From positions 1 through 10,816 of the forward strand of contig JBOGGN010000126.1 in assembly GCA_050744165.1 (NCBI GenBank): a DNA stretch of 10,816 nucleotides. Reading direction: 5' to 3'. The notes under the pieces are model-generated. The model was not told the origin of the DNA. It worked only from the letters and a program-made list of their open reading frames with translations, and did no database searches. Each line of letters opens with the position of its first letter. Position 1 is the first letter of the stretch. Source of the stretch: JBOGGN01 sp050744165 (lineage in GTDB: Bacteria > Actinomycetota > Acidimicrobiia > Acidimicrobiales > Palsa-688). A program made the translations under genes and the position numbers. Positions 1-7,033 of this stretch are shown one piece after another.

Positions 1-705
1 GTCCGCCGCGCCGGGGCCACCGGGCCGTTGGTGCTACGCGCCGACTCGTGGTTCTACAACCGCAAGGTGACCGAGGCCTGCCGCAAGGCCGGGGCGGCCT
101 ATTCGATCACCGCGAAGCTGTCCGAAGGCCTGCACGAGGTGATCTCGAAGATCCCCGAAACCGACTGGATGCCCATCCCGTACTGGATCGACGGCGGCGC
201 CGACGTGGCCGAGACCACCTACCGGGCGTTCGGGAAGAAGGAGCCGCCGGTGCGATTGATCGTGCGCCGGGTGAAACCGACACCCGGCTCCCAGTTGGCC
301 CTGCTCGCCACCTACGACCACCACGCGTTCATCACCAACCGTCACGGCGACACCTTGTCCCTCGAAGCCGACCACCGCCGCCACGCCGAAATCGAGCTCG
401 TGATCCGAGACCTGAAGGAAGGGTCGGGCTGGGCACACATGCCCTCGGGCAGCTTCGGGGCCAACTCGGCGTGGATGGGACTGGGAGCCATCGCCCACAA
501 CCTGGCCCGCTGGACCAACCGGATAGGCCAACTGTCCGACACGATCATCACCACCGCCGTGCTCCGCCGCCGCTACCTGGCCATCCCCGGACACCTCACC
601 CGCTCCGCCCGCCACAACACCCTCCACCTGGCCGAGAACTGGCCGTGGCGGGAGAAATACCTCACCGCGCTCGAACGGATCCGGGCCATACCGGCGTTGA
701 CCTGA
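1..705 (+). CDS. IS1380-family transposase, C-terminal part (5' end outside window)
   Basis: The frame is open from base 1 to a TGA at 703-705 and gives 234 residues, the C-terminal half of a DDE transposase. The sequence LRADSWFYN near residues 12-20 matches the second catalytic Asp region (D15) of the IS1380/IS4 group. AEIELVIRDLKEG at about 129-141 matches the block holding the catalytic Glu (E130 or E132), followed by the usual 'SGSFGANSAWMGLGAIAHNLARW'-type helix (about 146-168). The frame is intact in the visible part, so the element may be functional. The first catalytic Asp and the start codon lie outside the window. IS1380 members are typically about 450 aa, so roughly half is seen. 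Family assignment rests on remembered motifs and is fairly secure. Confidence 0.88.
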   Translation, partial: VRRAGATGPLVLRADSWFYNRKVTEACRKAGAAYSITAKLSEGLHEVISKIPETDWMPIPYWIDGGADVAETTYRAFGKKEPPVRLIVRRVKPTPGSQLALLATYDHHAFITNRHGDTLSLEADHRRHAEIELVIRDLKEGSGWAHMPSGSFGANSAWMGLGAIAHNLARWTNRIGQLSDTIITTAVLRRRYLAIPGHLTRSARHNTLHLAENWPWREKYLTALERIRAIPALT

Positions 706-1214
706 AACCCTCAGCCGCACACGACGGCCGCCCCCCTGAGACCCCCGCCGAAACTCCGACAGCCCGACCAAACCCTTGATCCCACGCGTGCCGCCTACCG
801 TGACCGCTACCCGCCCCAAACCTCACCCGGGCCAAACCATCCACGCCAACCATTTCAACGCCTCACAAGCCGACGCCCCTACCGGATCGGTGCATTGAGG
901 GTAAGTAAGAATCACCATAGAGCCCAACTGGTGCCAAGGCGGCCCTGCGTCGAGTGGGCCGCTCCCCCACCGCCGAATGAAAAACGAGGAGGAAACCATG
1001 AAATGCCTCATTTTCCGGCAAGGCGAACCCGGCCCGGCGCAGCGACGGTGACACTCAACCGACAGCTGGGTACACGCCGTCACGCGGACCCGAACGAACG
1101 CGCACCTGAAGCAAGTGGTCTTCTTTCTTCTGGTGGACATCGACCCTGAGAAGAAGGTCAACCTTGACGAGACGGCACGAACAGTCCCGTCTCGGACGTC
1201 GAGACCGGCAATGG
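706..1214. other. Intergenic region: IS tail and no confident gene
   Basis: About 500 bp separates the transposase stop from the convergent antitoxin stop. The first part (706 to about 905) is GC-rich and presumably the 3' tail of the insertion sequence. A GGTGCATTGAGGG segment at about 889-901 is a candidate right end, but the left end is outside the window, so an inverted repeat cannot be matched. The remainder contains only a very short ORF with a strong ribosome binding site at 998 (listed separately). In-frame sequence after its stop (about 1115-1185, encoding VVFFLLVDIDPEKKV and neighbours) reads somewhat like protein but has no supporting start. No RNA gene was seen. Confidence 0.5.
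998..1051 (+). CDS. Possible 17-aa leader peptide or gene remnant with strong RBS
   Basis: An ATG at 998 lies 6 bp after GAGGAGG (985-991), one of the strongest Shine-Dalgarno matches in the window. The frame reads MKCLIFRQGEPGPAQRR and stops at TGA 1049-1051. The same frame is then open again to beyond 1180 and encodes a protein-like stretch (KQVVFFLLVDIDPEKK). This could be a small peptide, a regulatory leader, or the 5' end of a gene broken by a nonsense mutation or by insertion of the neighbouring IS. No family is recognised. Confidence is low because the ORF is so short. Confidence 0.22.
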   Translation: MKCLIFRQGEPGPAQRR

Positions 1215-1604
1215 TCACGGCATACTCCCCGCGCCGGCCCGGACCTGACTCAGTCGCAGCGCGTCGAGGTCGACCACAACGGGTTCCCGATCCGCGAACT
1301 CGACCAACAAGTGGAGCGTGCCGCCGGCTGCGGTGATGTAGCTAGCCAGTGTCGACAGGAGAACGTCGGCTTGGTGCTCGATGCGAGACACCTCGGCCTG
1401 GGTGATGCCAAGACTGCGGGCGAGCTGAACCTGGGTGAGGGCTTGAGCCTTCCGCAACTCGGCGAGCGTCACCCGGTAGGCATCACTCTGTCGCTGCTGT
1501 CGAAGCGCTGCCGCCTCGACGGCGGCCCTATAGGCGGGGTCGGCTTGGTCCTCGGCGACCACCTGTTCCCACGGGGTCGTGGCTGTTTCTTCGTCTTCGG
1601 TCAT
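1215..1604 (-). CDS. XRE-family HTH antitoxin (HigA-like)
   Basis: A 129-aa protein with an ATG start at 1604. Residues about 45-80 form an XRE/Cro-C1 helix-turn-helix: LAELRKAQALTQVQLARSLG followed by ITQAEVSRIEHQADVLLSTL, with the characteristic Q-x-x-L-A and Q-x-x-V-S-R-I-E positions. The C-terminal part (AAGGTLHLLVEFADREPVVV) is typical of antitoxins paired with RelE/HigB-like toxins. The acidic N-terminal extension (about 1-40) is longer than in many HigA proteins. It overlaps the toxin gene by 4 bp (ATGA), so the two are probably translationally coupled. The expected role is to neutralise the toxin and, by analogy with HigA, to repress the shared promoter. Family confidence is high; the exact subtype is less sure. 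Confidence 0.9.
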   Translation of the reverse strand: MTEDEETATTPWEQVVAEDQADPAYRAAVEAAALRQQRQSDAYRVTLAELRKAQALTQVQLARSLGITQAEVSRIEHQADVLLSTLASYITAAGGTLHLLVEFADREPVVVDLDALRLSQVRAGAGSMP

Positions 1605-1993
1605 GGTCGTGGTTTCGGTCCTCGTAGTAGATGTTCAAGCGCTCGGTCGGCGGTCGGCACCGCCATCAGGTACCACTGCGACCAGTTGCCGGTCTTGTCG
1701 CCGCCAAGCAAAACGGCGGCGCGGTGCGGCCCCGTGAATCCGACCAGCAACCGGAGATGGATCTCGCCAACGGTTCGGTCGTCGCGGAGCTCCCACAGAT
1801 CGGGACAGTGACCCGACGACTCGATTCGCTTGGCTCGGGGTTCCCATCGGTTGCGGTCGGTGTTCTCTCGGTGCTGGTAGATGTCGTCGCCGTTCGCTGT
1901 GAGCCAGCCGACGAGTGCGTCGACTGCGGCGCGGAGTGGAGCGTCGAGCGAACGCCTCCAGGCGATGAACCGTTCGGTCGCAACTACCTCCAC
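1601..1993 (-). CDS. RelE/HigB-like (phage Gp49 family) toxin
   Basis: A 130-aa protein if it starts at GTG 1993. I prefer this start because a near-consensus promoter has its -10 hexamer at 2006-2001, putting +1 on this GTG. The frame stays open up to TTG 2029, but that codon is itself the -35 box. The C-terminal half carries the family pattern: CPDLWELRDD, then EIHLRLLVGF, then GGDKTGNWSQWY, then VPTADRALEHLL. This is the Gp49-like branch of the RelE superfamily found in many actinobacterial TA pairs. Such toxins are mRNA interferases that cleave ribosome-bound mRNA. Toxin before antitoxin is the higBA order. The frame is intact with no frameshift, so the pair is probably functional. The activity itself is inferred. 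Confidence 0.88.
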   Translation of the reverse strand: MEVVATERFIAWRRSLDAPLRAAVDALVGWLTANGDDIYQHRENTDRNRWEPRAKRIESSGHCPDLWELRDDRTVGEIHLRLLVGFTGPHRAAVLLGGDKTGNWSQWYLMAVPTADRALEHLLRGPKPRP

Positions 1994-2029
1994 GCCCCCC
2001 AGTATATGTCCAACCTGATATTGCGTCAA
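1994..2029 (-). promoter_or_regulatory. Sigma70-type promoter of the TA operon (leaderless)
   Basis: On the minus strand TTGACG (2029-2024) is followed by exactly 17 bp and then TATACT (2006-2001), very close to the vegetative consensus. Seven bases (GGGGGGC) then lead to GTG at 1993. Transcription would start on or next to that codon, giving a leaderless mRNA, a common arrangement in actinobacteria. The promoter also explains why the longer TTG-initiated reading frame is unlikely to be translated. Confidence 0.72.
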
Positions 2030-2039
2030 GCCTATATTG
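2009..2039 (-). repeat. Imperfect direct repeat at TA promoter, candidate operator
   Basis: Reading the minus strand, CAATATAGGCTTGA (2039-2026) is followed by CAATATCAGGTTGGA (2023-2009). These two copies start 16 bp apart and overlap the -35 box and the spacer. The position suits autoregulation by the XRE antitoxin. The match is imperfect (one indel and one substitution), so this is a suggestion only. Confidence 0.35.
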
Positions 2040-2485
2040 TCTCGGCTCAGTCATCACCTGGTCGGCCAACTGCGGCAGGGGACCCCTTGCATTGCGCTGG
2101 CATAAGCCCGTAGCCGCCACCGCGGCGGCCACCAGCTCGGGCCGAACACCGTCCCTTTGGGAGTCCGACAAAGCTGGGGCCATCTGGTCCCCGGGCACGG
2201 CGATGAGCGGCCCAACCCCGTCGCGGTCGCAGGCGACGCTGTTCGAGCGGATCGAACTGTGACGTCGGTGGCGTCTGTGATGCCGACCGGTGACTTAAGG
2301 CGACGCCGATCGGGCCGAGGTCGCCCCTACACAGCCCCACGGCGGCGGCTGGTGGAGAGGGATCCACGTCGGTGCGTAGTCGGGTCACGGGCTCGGGGCA
2401 CCGTTGAGCGCTCCCGGCACAAGGATTCCTGAACTCAGATGGAAGCGAGACGGCTCCCGGCCGCGGTACGGTCCGTCGAGGGTGA
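2040..2485. other. Gene-poor region upstream of the TA operon
   Basis: About 450 bp with no convincing gene. A minus-strand reading frame at about 2250-2035 gives protein-like sequence (GPLIAVPGDQMAPALSDSQR and following) and runs into the TA promoter without its own stop. It may be the tail of a decayed gene or a chance open frame in GC-rich DNA. No RNA gene or clear hairpin terminator was noticed. Confidence 0.35.
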
Positions 2486-3041
2486 GGAACGCAGGACTCT
2501 GAGATCCCGAGTCGCTCTCATCGGCATGCGCGTCGACGCCGGCAACAACGCCGGTCCTGTCGCCGCAGCTGGCTGCGGGCCGAGCTCGCCCGCCTCCAAG
2601 GCACCCACCCCCTCATACCCGCCTTCGCCGCCGAGCCGGCCTACTGCGACGCCGGCGCGGAACCACCCGACATTGTTCAACCCTCCCTCATGGCCTTCGG
2701 TGGCGTGAACTGCCAGAACGAAATCGATGAGTTTTCTCTCATCAGCTGGCGGGCCACCCGTCTCGCCGGGGTCCTCGGCGCCCTGGACTTCGCCGACCCC
2801 ATCGCACGCCACGGCGAAATCGGCTTGGGCGACTCATTGATCCGCACCATGCGCCTTGTAGCCGCGGCCCTGTCAGGGATGGCCACCGCCGCCCACACCT
2901 CCATCAACCCATCACGCCGGTCCGGGAGAAAGTACCGTCGCCGGGCAGGCCCTGGCCAAAGCGATGAGCGCCCTGGAAGAAGCCGCCAAGGACATCCACC
3001 GACACCGTGCCATCGGTGACTTCATGGGCATGGTCGACTGA
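2486..3041 (+). pseudogene. Frameshifted, unrecognised reading frame (decayed gene)
   Basis: Frame 2 is open from just after a TGA at about 2483 to 3019. It looks coding through the stretch LRAELARLQGTHPLIPAFAA and on through MAFGGVNCQNEIDEFSLISW and LVAALSGMATAAHTSIN-like helices up to about 2910. It then turns into Arg/Pro-rich shadow-like sequence. From about 2920 the neighbouring frame 3 looks coding (ESTVAGQALAKAMSALEEAA, then HRHRAIGDFMGMVD) and ends at TGA 3039-3041. A single indel near 2910-2935 would join the two into one mostly helical protein. No start with a ribosome binding site is visible upstream of ATG 2690. I recognise no family. The alternative is chance open frames in GC-rich DNA. 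Confidence 0.33.
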
Positions 3042-3161
3042 CCAAGCTCGGGGATTCCGCCGGGATACCACCAGCTTGAGAATTTGGACTGCCTCAAGCG
3101 TATCGACACGCCCCGCGTTCAGGATCCTGCGCTGCGTAAAGGTCAGCGCGAGGTATTTGAA

Positions 3162-3356
3162 ATGGCTGGGGTGCAGGTGGACGCCATCAATCGCTCACGA
3201 TTCGCTCGTGGGTACGCGCTTGTGTTCGCCATAGTTTGGTGTGCGCTCGTCACCGGTACTCTGATCGCGGCCATTGCGCCGATGGAACGTTCCTTTCGCT
3301 TGATGTCACCCGTTGGGGCCGGTTGTATCGGTGTCCGGCGGATTACCAGCAAGTGA
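3162..3356 (+). CDS. Doubtful small single-pass membrane protein
   Basis: ATG 3162 has a GAGG about 8 bp upstream and opens a 64-aa frame. It contains one strongly hydrophobic segment, GYALVFAIVWCALVTGTLIA (about residues 17-36), long enough to cross the membrane. It is flanked by Arg on the N-terminal side (NRSRFAR) and short charged segments on the other. The frame extends upstream to TTG 3084 (90 aa) without a better ribosome binding site. There is no recognisable family, and the surrounding sequence looks decayed. It could equally be a remnant or a chance frame. Confidence 0.25.
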   Translation: MAGVQVDAINRSRFARGYALVFAIVWCALVTGTLIAAIAPMERSFRLMSPVGAGCIGVRRITSK

Positions 3357-3507
3357 TGCTCGAAAGCTCGCGGTCCTGGAAACCCACCCGGTAGGGCAGT
3401 CGGCTGGGTAGTAGTAAGAGATGAGCATCCACTACGACGACGAAGGTTCTGAAGCCCGATCTAAGAGGATTGGCCAACTGGATGAAACGTCGTCGGATGG
3501 GCTCGGC

Positions 3508-3520
3508 TAGGATCGGTGTC
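3508..3520 (+). promoter_or_regulatory. -10 element of a leaderless promoter
   Basis: TAGGAT at 3508-3513 fits the actinobacterial TAnnnT -10 pattern. It is followed by 7 bp and then GTG at 3521, the same -10-to-start spacing as at the TA promoter at 2001. No good -35 match is seen 16-18 bp upstream. It supports GTG 3521 as both transcription and translation start of the next gene. Confidence 0.5.
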
Positions 3521-4294
3521 GTGGCCGGAAGCACCCGTGAGGCGATCGGAGCGCTTCGGCGTTCCCACGACGAGTTGGTGGAACTGGTGGGCAAGTTCGG
3601 CCCTGAGGATCTGCGAAGGTCATCGGGGTCCAAGGACTGGACCGTCGCCCAGGTGGTCAGCCACCTCGGCAGCGCCTCGGAAATAGGGCTGCAGACCTTG
3701 ACGAGCGGCAAAGCGGACTTCGACGCCGCCCAAGGTGTGTGGGGCCGCTGGAACGCCATGTCGCCAGATGAACAGGCCCGCAACTTCGTCGCCGCCGGCG
3801 AGCGACTGGTCGAGGCGCTCGAGTCGCTGGACGACGAGGCCTTGGCGAACAAGCGGATCGACATGGGGTTCCTGCCGGCGCCCATAGATCTTCGCTTCTT
3901 CGTCGGGATGCGCCTGAGCGAAGTGGGGCTGCACCGCTGGGACGTCGACGTCTCCTTTGACCCGGAGGCCCAGGTGGTTCCCTACGTTGTGCCCTTCCTC
4001 CTCGACATTCTTCTGGCGTTCGCGGGCCACTTCGCCAAGCCGGACGGCAGGACCGGCCGAGTGGCGATCGACACTAACCAGCCTTCCCGGAACTATGTTC
4101 TCGACCTGAGCGAGCATGGCACAACGCTGCGTGAGGGGGCCGACGCCGAGGCGCAGACACGGCTGACGCTGCCGGCGGAAGCGCTTCTCCGCCTCACCAG
4201 TGGTCGCCTCGGTCCTGACCACACGCCGGCGTCGATCACCGTCGACGGCGAGCTGTCGCTCGACGACTTACGGCGCGCCTTTCCCGGGTATTGA
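3521..4294 (+). CDS. Maleylpyruvate isomerase family mycothiol-dependent enzyme (DinB-like fold)
   Basis: A 257-aa protein from GTG 3521. An in-frame ATG at 3470 would add 17 mostly basic residues and lacks a ribosome binding site. The N-terminal four-helix DinB/MDMPI domain is recognisable: DWTVAQVVSHLGSASE carries the first metal-ligand His (H48). RLSEVGLHRWDVDVS carries E134 and H138, matching the His...Glu-x3-His Zn site of mycothiol-dependent maleylpyruvate isomerase (H52/E144/H148 in the Corynebacterium enzyme). The C-terminal part (TLPAEALLRLTSGR, ITVDGELSLDDLRRAFPG) is the SCP2-like/MDMPI C-terminal domain. The substrate is unknown; most members of this large family are uncharacterised thiol-dependent transferases or isomerases. 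It lies 40 bp upstream of the S9 peptidase gene, and the two probably share a transcript. Confidence 0.86.
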   Translation: MAGSTREAIGALRRSHDELVELVGKFGPEDLRRSSGSKDWTVAQVVSHLGSASEIGLQTLTSGKADFDAAQGVWGRWNAMSPDEQARNFVAAGERLVEALESLDDEALANKRIDMGFLPAPIDLRFFVGMRLSEVGLHRWDVDVSFDPEAQVVPYVVPFLLDILLAFAGHFAKPDGRTGRVAIDTNQPSRNYVLDLSEHGTTLREGADAEAQTRLTLPAEALLRLTSGRLGPDHTPASITVDGELSLDDLRRAFPGY

Positions 4295-4334
4295 ACGGCC
4301 GGCCGATCCCCGCCGACCGACACCACTTCACCGC

Positions 4335-6149
4335 ATGAGCCTGGAACCCGGAACCAGCCTGGATCTGACCGCGTTTCTGCGCTGCTCGACGGCTGCGCCG
4401 TCGAACTTCTCGGCCGACGGGTCGAAGGTACTGATCCAGTCAACGGCGCCCGGTACAGCGCAACTGTTCACGGTCCCCACTCTCGGGGGCGATCTCCGCC
4501 AGATCACGGACAAAGAAGACTCGGTGGCCGGTTCCTATCTGCCGGTGGGCACGGACATCGTCGCGGTCACCGCAGCGGGCGGGAATGAGCGCAGCCAGCT
4601 GTACCTGGTCTCCGACGACGGAACCGGATGGCGGCCCCTCGTCGTGGACCCCGACCACCTGCATGAGGTCGGAGGCGTGTCGCGCGACGCCACCCTTCTG
4701 GCCTACGCATCGGACCTCCGGAACGGATCGGACGTCGATATCTACGTCCTCGATTTGGGCACCCGACAATCCCGTCTCGTCCACGGCAACGCTGGTTGGT
4801 GCCAGGCGCGGGGTTTCTCGCCAGATGGGCGCTGGCTTTCGGTGTCGGTATTGACCGAGCGAAGCGGCGACAACCGCATGCTCCTGGTCGACCTGGAGCA
4901 CGAGAAGGCCATCGAGGTGGCACCGCACGACACCGCCGCCTACGTGGGCGCCCCCGCCTGGTGCGCCGGTGGCACCGCCTTCTACTTTGCGACCGACATC
5001 GATCGGGACCTCGCCGGTATCGCGCGCTACGACCTCGGAAGCCGCTCCTGGGAGTACGTGTTGGAACGCCCCGGCGACACCGCGTGCGTCATGAACTGGC
5101 CGGGGACCCATTTGCTCGTGCAATGGGCCGAGGATGGAGCGACGCTCGCGCAGCTCCTGGATCCGGCGAGTTTGGACCTGCAGTCGGAGGTCCCCCTTCC
5201 GGGTCGCGGAGTGGCGAGCTTCGGGTTCTCCCGGGACGGCGCCCGCCTGGCATACTCCTTCACCTCCCCTGTCGAGCCCGGCGACGCCTGGTGCTTCGAC
5301 ATCGACACCGCCACGACACGCCGGTTGACGCACTCCCCACGCCAGGTGGCGGCCGACATGTTGGTCACCCCGTCGCTCGACGCCGTTGTCTCCGACGACG
5401 GCGAACGAGTCCCCTACTTTGTCTACCGGCCGGGGCACGCGGCTGCGAGCCCGGCTCCGGTGGTGCTGTGGCTCCATGGGGGGCCCGAGTCGCAGTACGT
5501 ACCCCGCTTCGACCCGACGATTCAGTATCTCGTGCATCATGGCTACGCCGTCATCGCGCCCAATGTCCGGGGCTCAACCGGATACGGGAAACGGTTCGAG
5601 CACCTCGACGACCAACGACGGCGGCTGGATGTCCTGCTGGACTTGGCGGCGATCCACCGCTACGTCGAGTCGGACCCACTTCTCGACGCCGCCCGCATCG
5701 CGCTCATGGGCGGCTCCTATGGGGGCTACCTGGTCCTCGCGGGACTGGCCTTCCAGCCTCAGCTGTGGGCCGCGGGGGTAGACATCGTGGGGATATCCAG
5801 CCTCACGAGCTTCTTGACCAACACGGCGTCGTGGCGCCGCCGAGCCCGTGAGCTGGAGTACGGGTTCCTGCACGAGGATGGCGACTTCCTAAAGGAAGCG
5901 TCACCCTTGACCCGGGCGGCAGAGATCCGGGCTCCACTCTTCATTGTCCATGGCGCCAACGACCCACGGGTGCCCGTCGCCGAAGCGCAGCAGATCCACG
6001 ACGAAGTGACCAGGCACGGGCTCCGCTGCGAGTTGCTCATCTATGGCGACGAAGGGCACGGACTCACCAAGCTGGCCAACCGGCTCGACGCGTACCCCCG
6101 GATCTGTGCCTTCCTCGACGACGTCCTGCGGACCCCCGGCGTCACCTGA
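4335..6149 (+). CDS. S9-family prolyl oligopeptidase / acyl-aminoacyl peptidase-like
   Basis: A 604-aa protein from ATG 4335. The frame extends upstream to 4200, but that part overlaps the preceding gene and reads as Arg/Pro-rich shadow. The N-terminal half (about 1-350) is a beta-propeller with repeated blade motifs (FSADGSKVL, FSPDGRWLSVS, FSRDGARLAYS). The C-terminal alpha/beta-hydrolase domain (about 365-604) has HGGP at 381-384 for the oxyanion region, a RGSTGYGKRF segment, the nucleophile in GGSYGGY (S461), the acid in HGANDPRVP (D543) and the base in GDEGHG (H575). All catalytic elements are present and length is normal for the family. No signal peptide is seen, so it is expected in the cytosol, cleaving short peptides. 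Exact specificity (prolyl, acylaminoacyl or dipeptidyl) cannot be read from sequence. There is no obvious Shine-Dalgarno before 4335, so it may depend on coupling to the upstream gene. It ends 20 bp from the convergent secreted-protein gene. Confidence 0.94.
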   Translation: MSLEPGTSLDLTAFLRCSTAAPSNFSADGSKVLIQSTAPGTAQLFTVPTLGGDLRQITDKEDSVAGSYLPVGTDIVAVTAAGGNERSQLYLVSDDGTGWRPLVVDPDHLHEVGGVSRDATLLAYASDLRNGSDVDIYVLDLGTRQSRLVHGNAGWCQARGFSPDGRWLSVSVLTERSGDNRMLLVDLEHEKAIEVAPHDTAAYVGAPAWCAGGTAFYFATDIDRDLAGIARYDLGSRSWEYVLERPGDTACVMNWPGTHLLVQWAEDGATLAQLLDPASLDLQSEVPLPGRGVASFGFSRDGARLAYSFTSPVEPGDAWCFDIDTATTRRLTHSPRQVAADMLVTPSLDAVVSDDGERVPYFVYRPGHAAASPAPVVLWLHGGPESQYVPRFDPTIQYLVHHGYAVIAPNVRGSTGYGKRFEHLDDQRRRLDVLLDLAAIHRYVESDPLLDAARIALMGGSYGGYLVLAGLAFQPQLWAAGVDIVGISSLTSFLTNTASWRRRARELEYGFLHEDGDFLKEASPLTRAAEIRAPLFIVHGANDPRVPVAEAQQIHDEVTRHGLRCELLIYGDEGHGLTKLANRLDAYPRICAFLDDVLRTPGVT

Positions 6150-6169
6150 TGGACGGCGGGGGTCGACGG

Positions 6170-6778
6170 CTAATCCCTCGTCTGCACCTGGAGATTGTCG
6201 AATGGAGGTGCGCCACACACCGGGGGGCCCGGGTTGGGACCCGAGGTTTGGATCGCCACCTGCACCGTTTCGCAGTAGGCCCAGCTGAGGTCGTTCAAAT
6301 TGCTGTTCATGGTTGTGAAGCTCTCGTCGGAAGCGGCCACCGCGCGCATGGCAGCCTGAAGGCCCGCCAGCACGGCAGTCGTCCCGCGTCCCAACGTCAC
6401 CGGGTGCTCAGGCGAGAACACGTACTGTTGGGCGTACGCAAAGGTCATGCATGACTGACAGTTGTTGTTGAGCGCCACGGCGGCGTTCTGGGGAGTAATC
6501 GCAGTCGGCACGCCTTCGATGACAACCGCCTGGACGGCGACGGCGACCGTTCGACACCCTGTGCAGTCGGATGACTGCGAATATGCCAGATTCGCATTGG
6601 TCACCGCCGCGGTGCCCGTATCGAAGGTCAACTCGGCGCTGGTACGCACCGCGGGCACAGCACTGTTGGAGTTCTCCACTTGGACAATGTTGTTATAGGT
6701 TCCGTCAGCGTTCGCCGACCCACCAAGGAGTCCCAAGGAAGCGACGAGGCAACCGATAAAGACAACGCAGCGGCGCAC
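6170..6778 (-). CDS. Exported protein with two CxxC repeats, linked to the peptide/M50 locus
   Basis: 202 aa from GTG 6778, supported by GAGGA about 7 bp upstream and by lying 19 bp after the stop of peptide 1. Residues 1-24 form a signal peptide (basic MRRC, hydrophobic core, cleavage likely at SANA|D), and there is no later membrane segment. Two related segments follow: residues 61-86 with D-CTGC-RTVAVAVQAVV (C72, C75) and 98-121 with NAAVALNNNCQSCMTFAYAQ (C107, C110). Both fit N-A-x-x-A ... C-x-x-C-x-T-x-A-x-A-x-Q. The C-terminal region has a helix (about 133-150) and two further Cys (C169, C188). I recall similar unnamed secreted proteins in actinobacteria next to M50 'peptide zinc metalloprotease' genes, from memory only. 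The repeats resemble the C-terminal halves of the adjacent peptides. The CxxC pairs could form disulfides outside the cell or bind metal. Function is unknown. Confidence 0.85.
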   Translation of the reverse strand: MRRCVVFIGCLVASLGLLGGSANADGTYNNIVQVENSNSAVPAVRTSAELTFDTGTAAVTNANLAYSQSSDCTGCRTVAVAVQAVVIEGVPTAITPQNAAVALNNNCQSCMTFAYAQQYVFSPEHPVTLGRGTTAVLAGLQAAMRAVAASDESFTTMNSNLNDLSWAYCETVQVAIQTSGPNPGPPVCGAPPFDNLQVQTRD

Positions 6779-6797
6779 CGGTAATCCTCGTTGCGGC

Positions 6798-7001
6798 TCA
6801 GTTGCTCTGAAGGATCGGGGTGTGCTGAGTGGCGCTGGCGACGGTCGTCGAACTGTCCGAGAGGGCGTTCAGAGCGACCGCGGCGTTCACTGGGGCTGCG
6901 ATGTTGGCGTTGATCAGTGACATCGCGGCTCGTTCCGGAAGCGCCTCGCCTGCCAGTTCGTCGAGCTCCGAGCGCGTCAACTTGCGGAAGTCGTCTGCCA
7001 T
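6798..7001 (-). CDS. Peptide 1: 67-aa leader-type precursor peptide paralogue
   Basis: ATG 7001 is preceded by GAGGAG at about 8 bp. The N-terminal third (MADDFRKLTRSELDELAGEA) is charged and helical; the block LPERAAMSLINANIAAPVNA (21-40) is almost identical in peptides 3, 4 and 5. The C-terminal part (LSDSSTTVASATQHTPILQS) is small-residue and Ser/Thr-rich and ends in the family's Q-x-x-P-I pattern. No Cys, no signal peptide and no membrane segment is seen. It sits between peptide 2 (32 bp upstream) and the exported protein (19 bp downstream), so these three form one minus-strand operon. The arrangement fits a ribosomally made precursor with a removable leader, but cleavage and modification are inferred. 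Confidence 0.88.
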   Translation of the reverse strand: MADDFRKLTRSELDELAGEALPERAAMSLINANIAAPVNAAVALNALSDSSTTVASATQHTPILQSN

Positions 7002-7033
7002 ATGGGTCTCCTCTCCCTCGTCAGTACGTCCCC

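Noticed and set aside
880..905. Right terminal inverted repeat of the IS1380 element
   Set aside because: The left end is outside the window, so the repeat cannot be matched. It is kept only as a possibility in the gap note.
998..1185. Selenocysteine reading of TGA 1049
   Set aside because: There is no SECIS-like hairpin that I can see after the TGA and no selenoprotein-like context. A nonsense change or a micro-ORF is simpler.
2035..2250. Minus-strand protein-like frame upstream of the TA operon
   Set aside because: It has no start with a ribosome binding site and no stop before the TA promoter, and no family is recognised. It is at best a remnant and is mentioned only in the gap note.
4440..5851. 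Long antisense and alternate-frame openings over the S9 peptidase
   Set aside because: The true frame carries the complete catalytic triad and propeller motifs. The others are composition artefacts.
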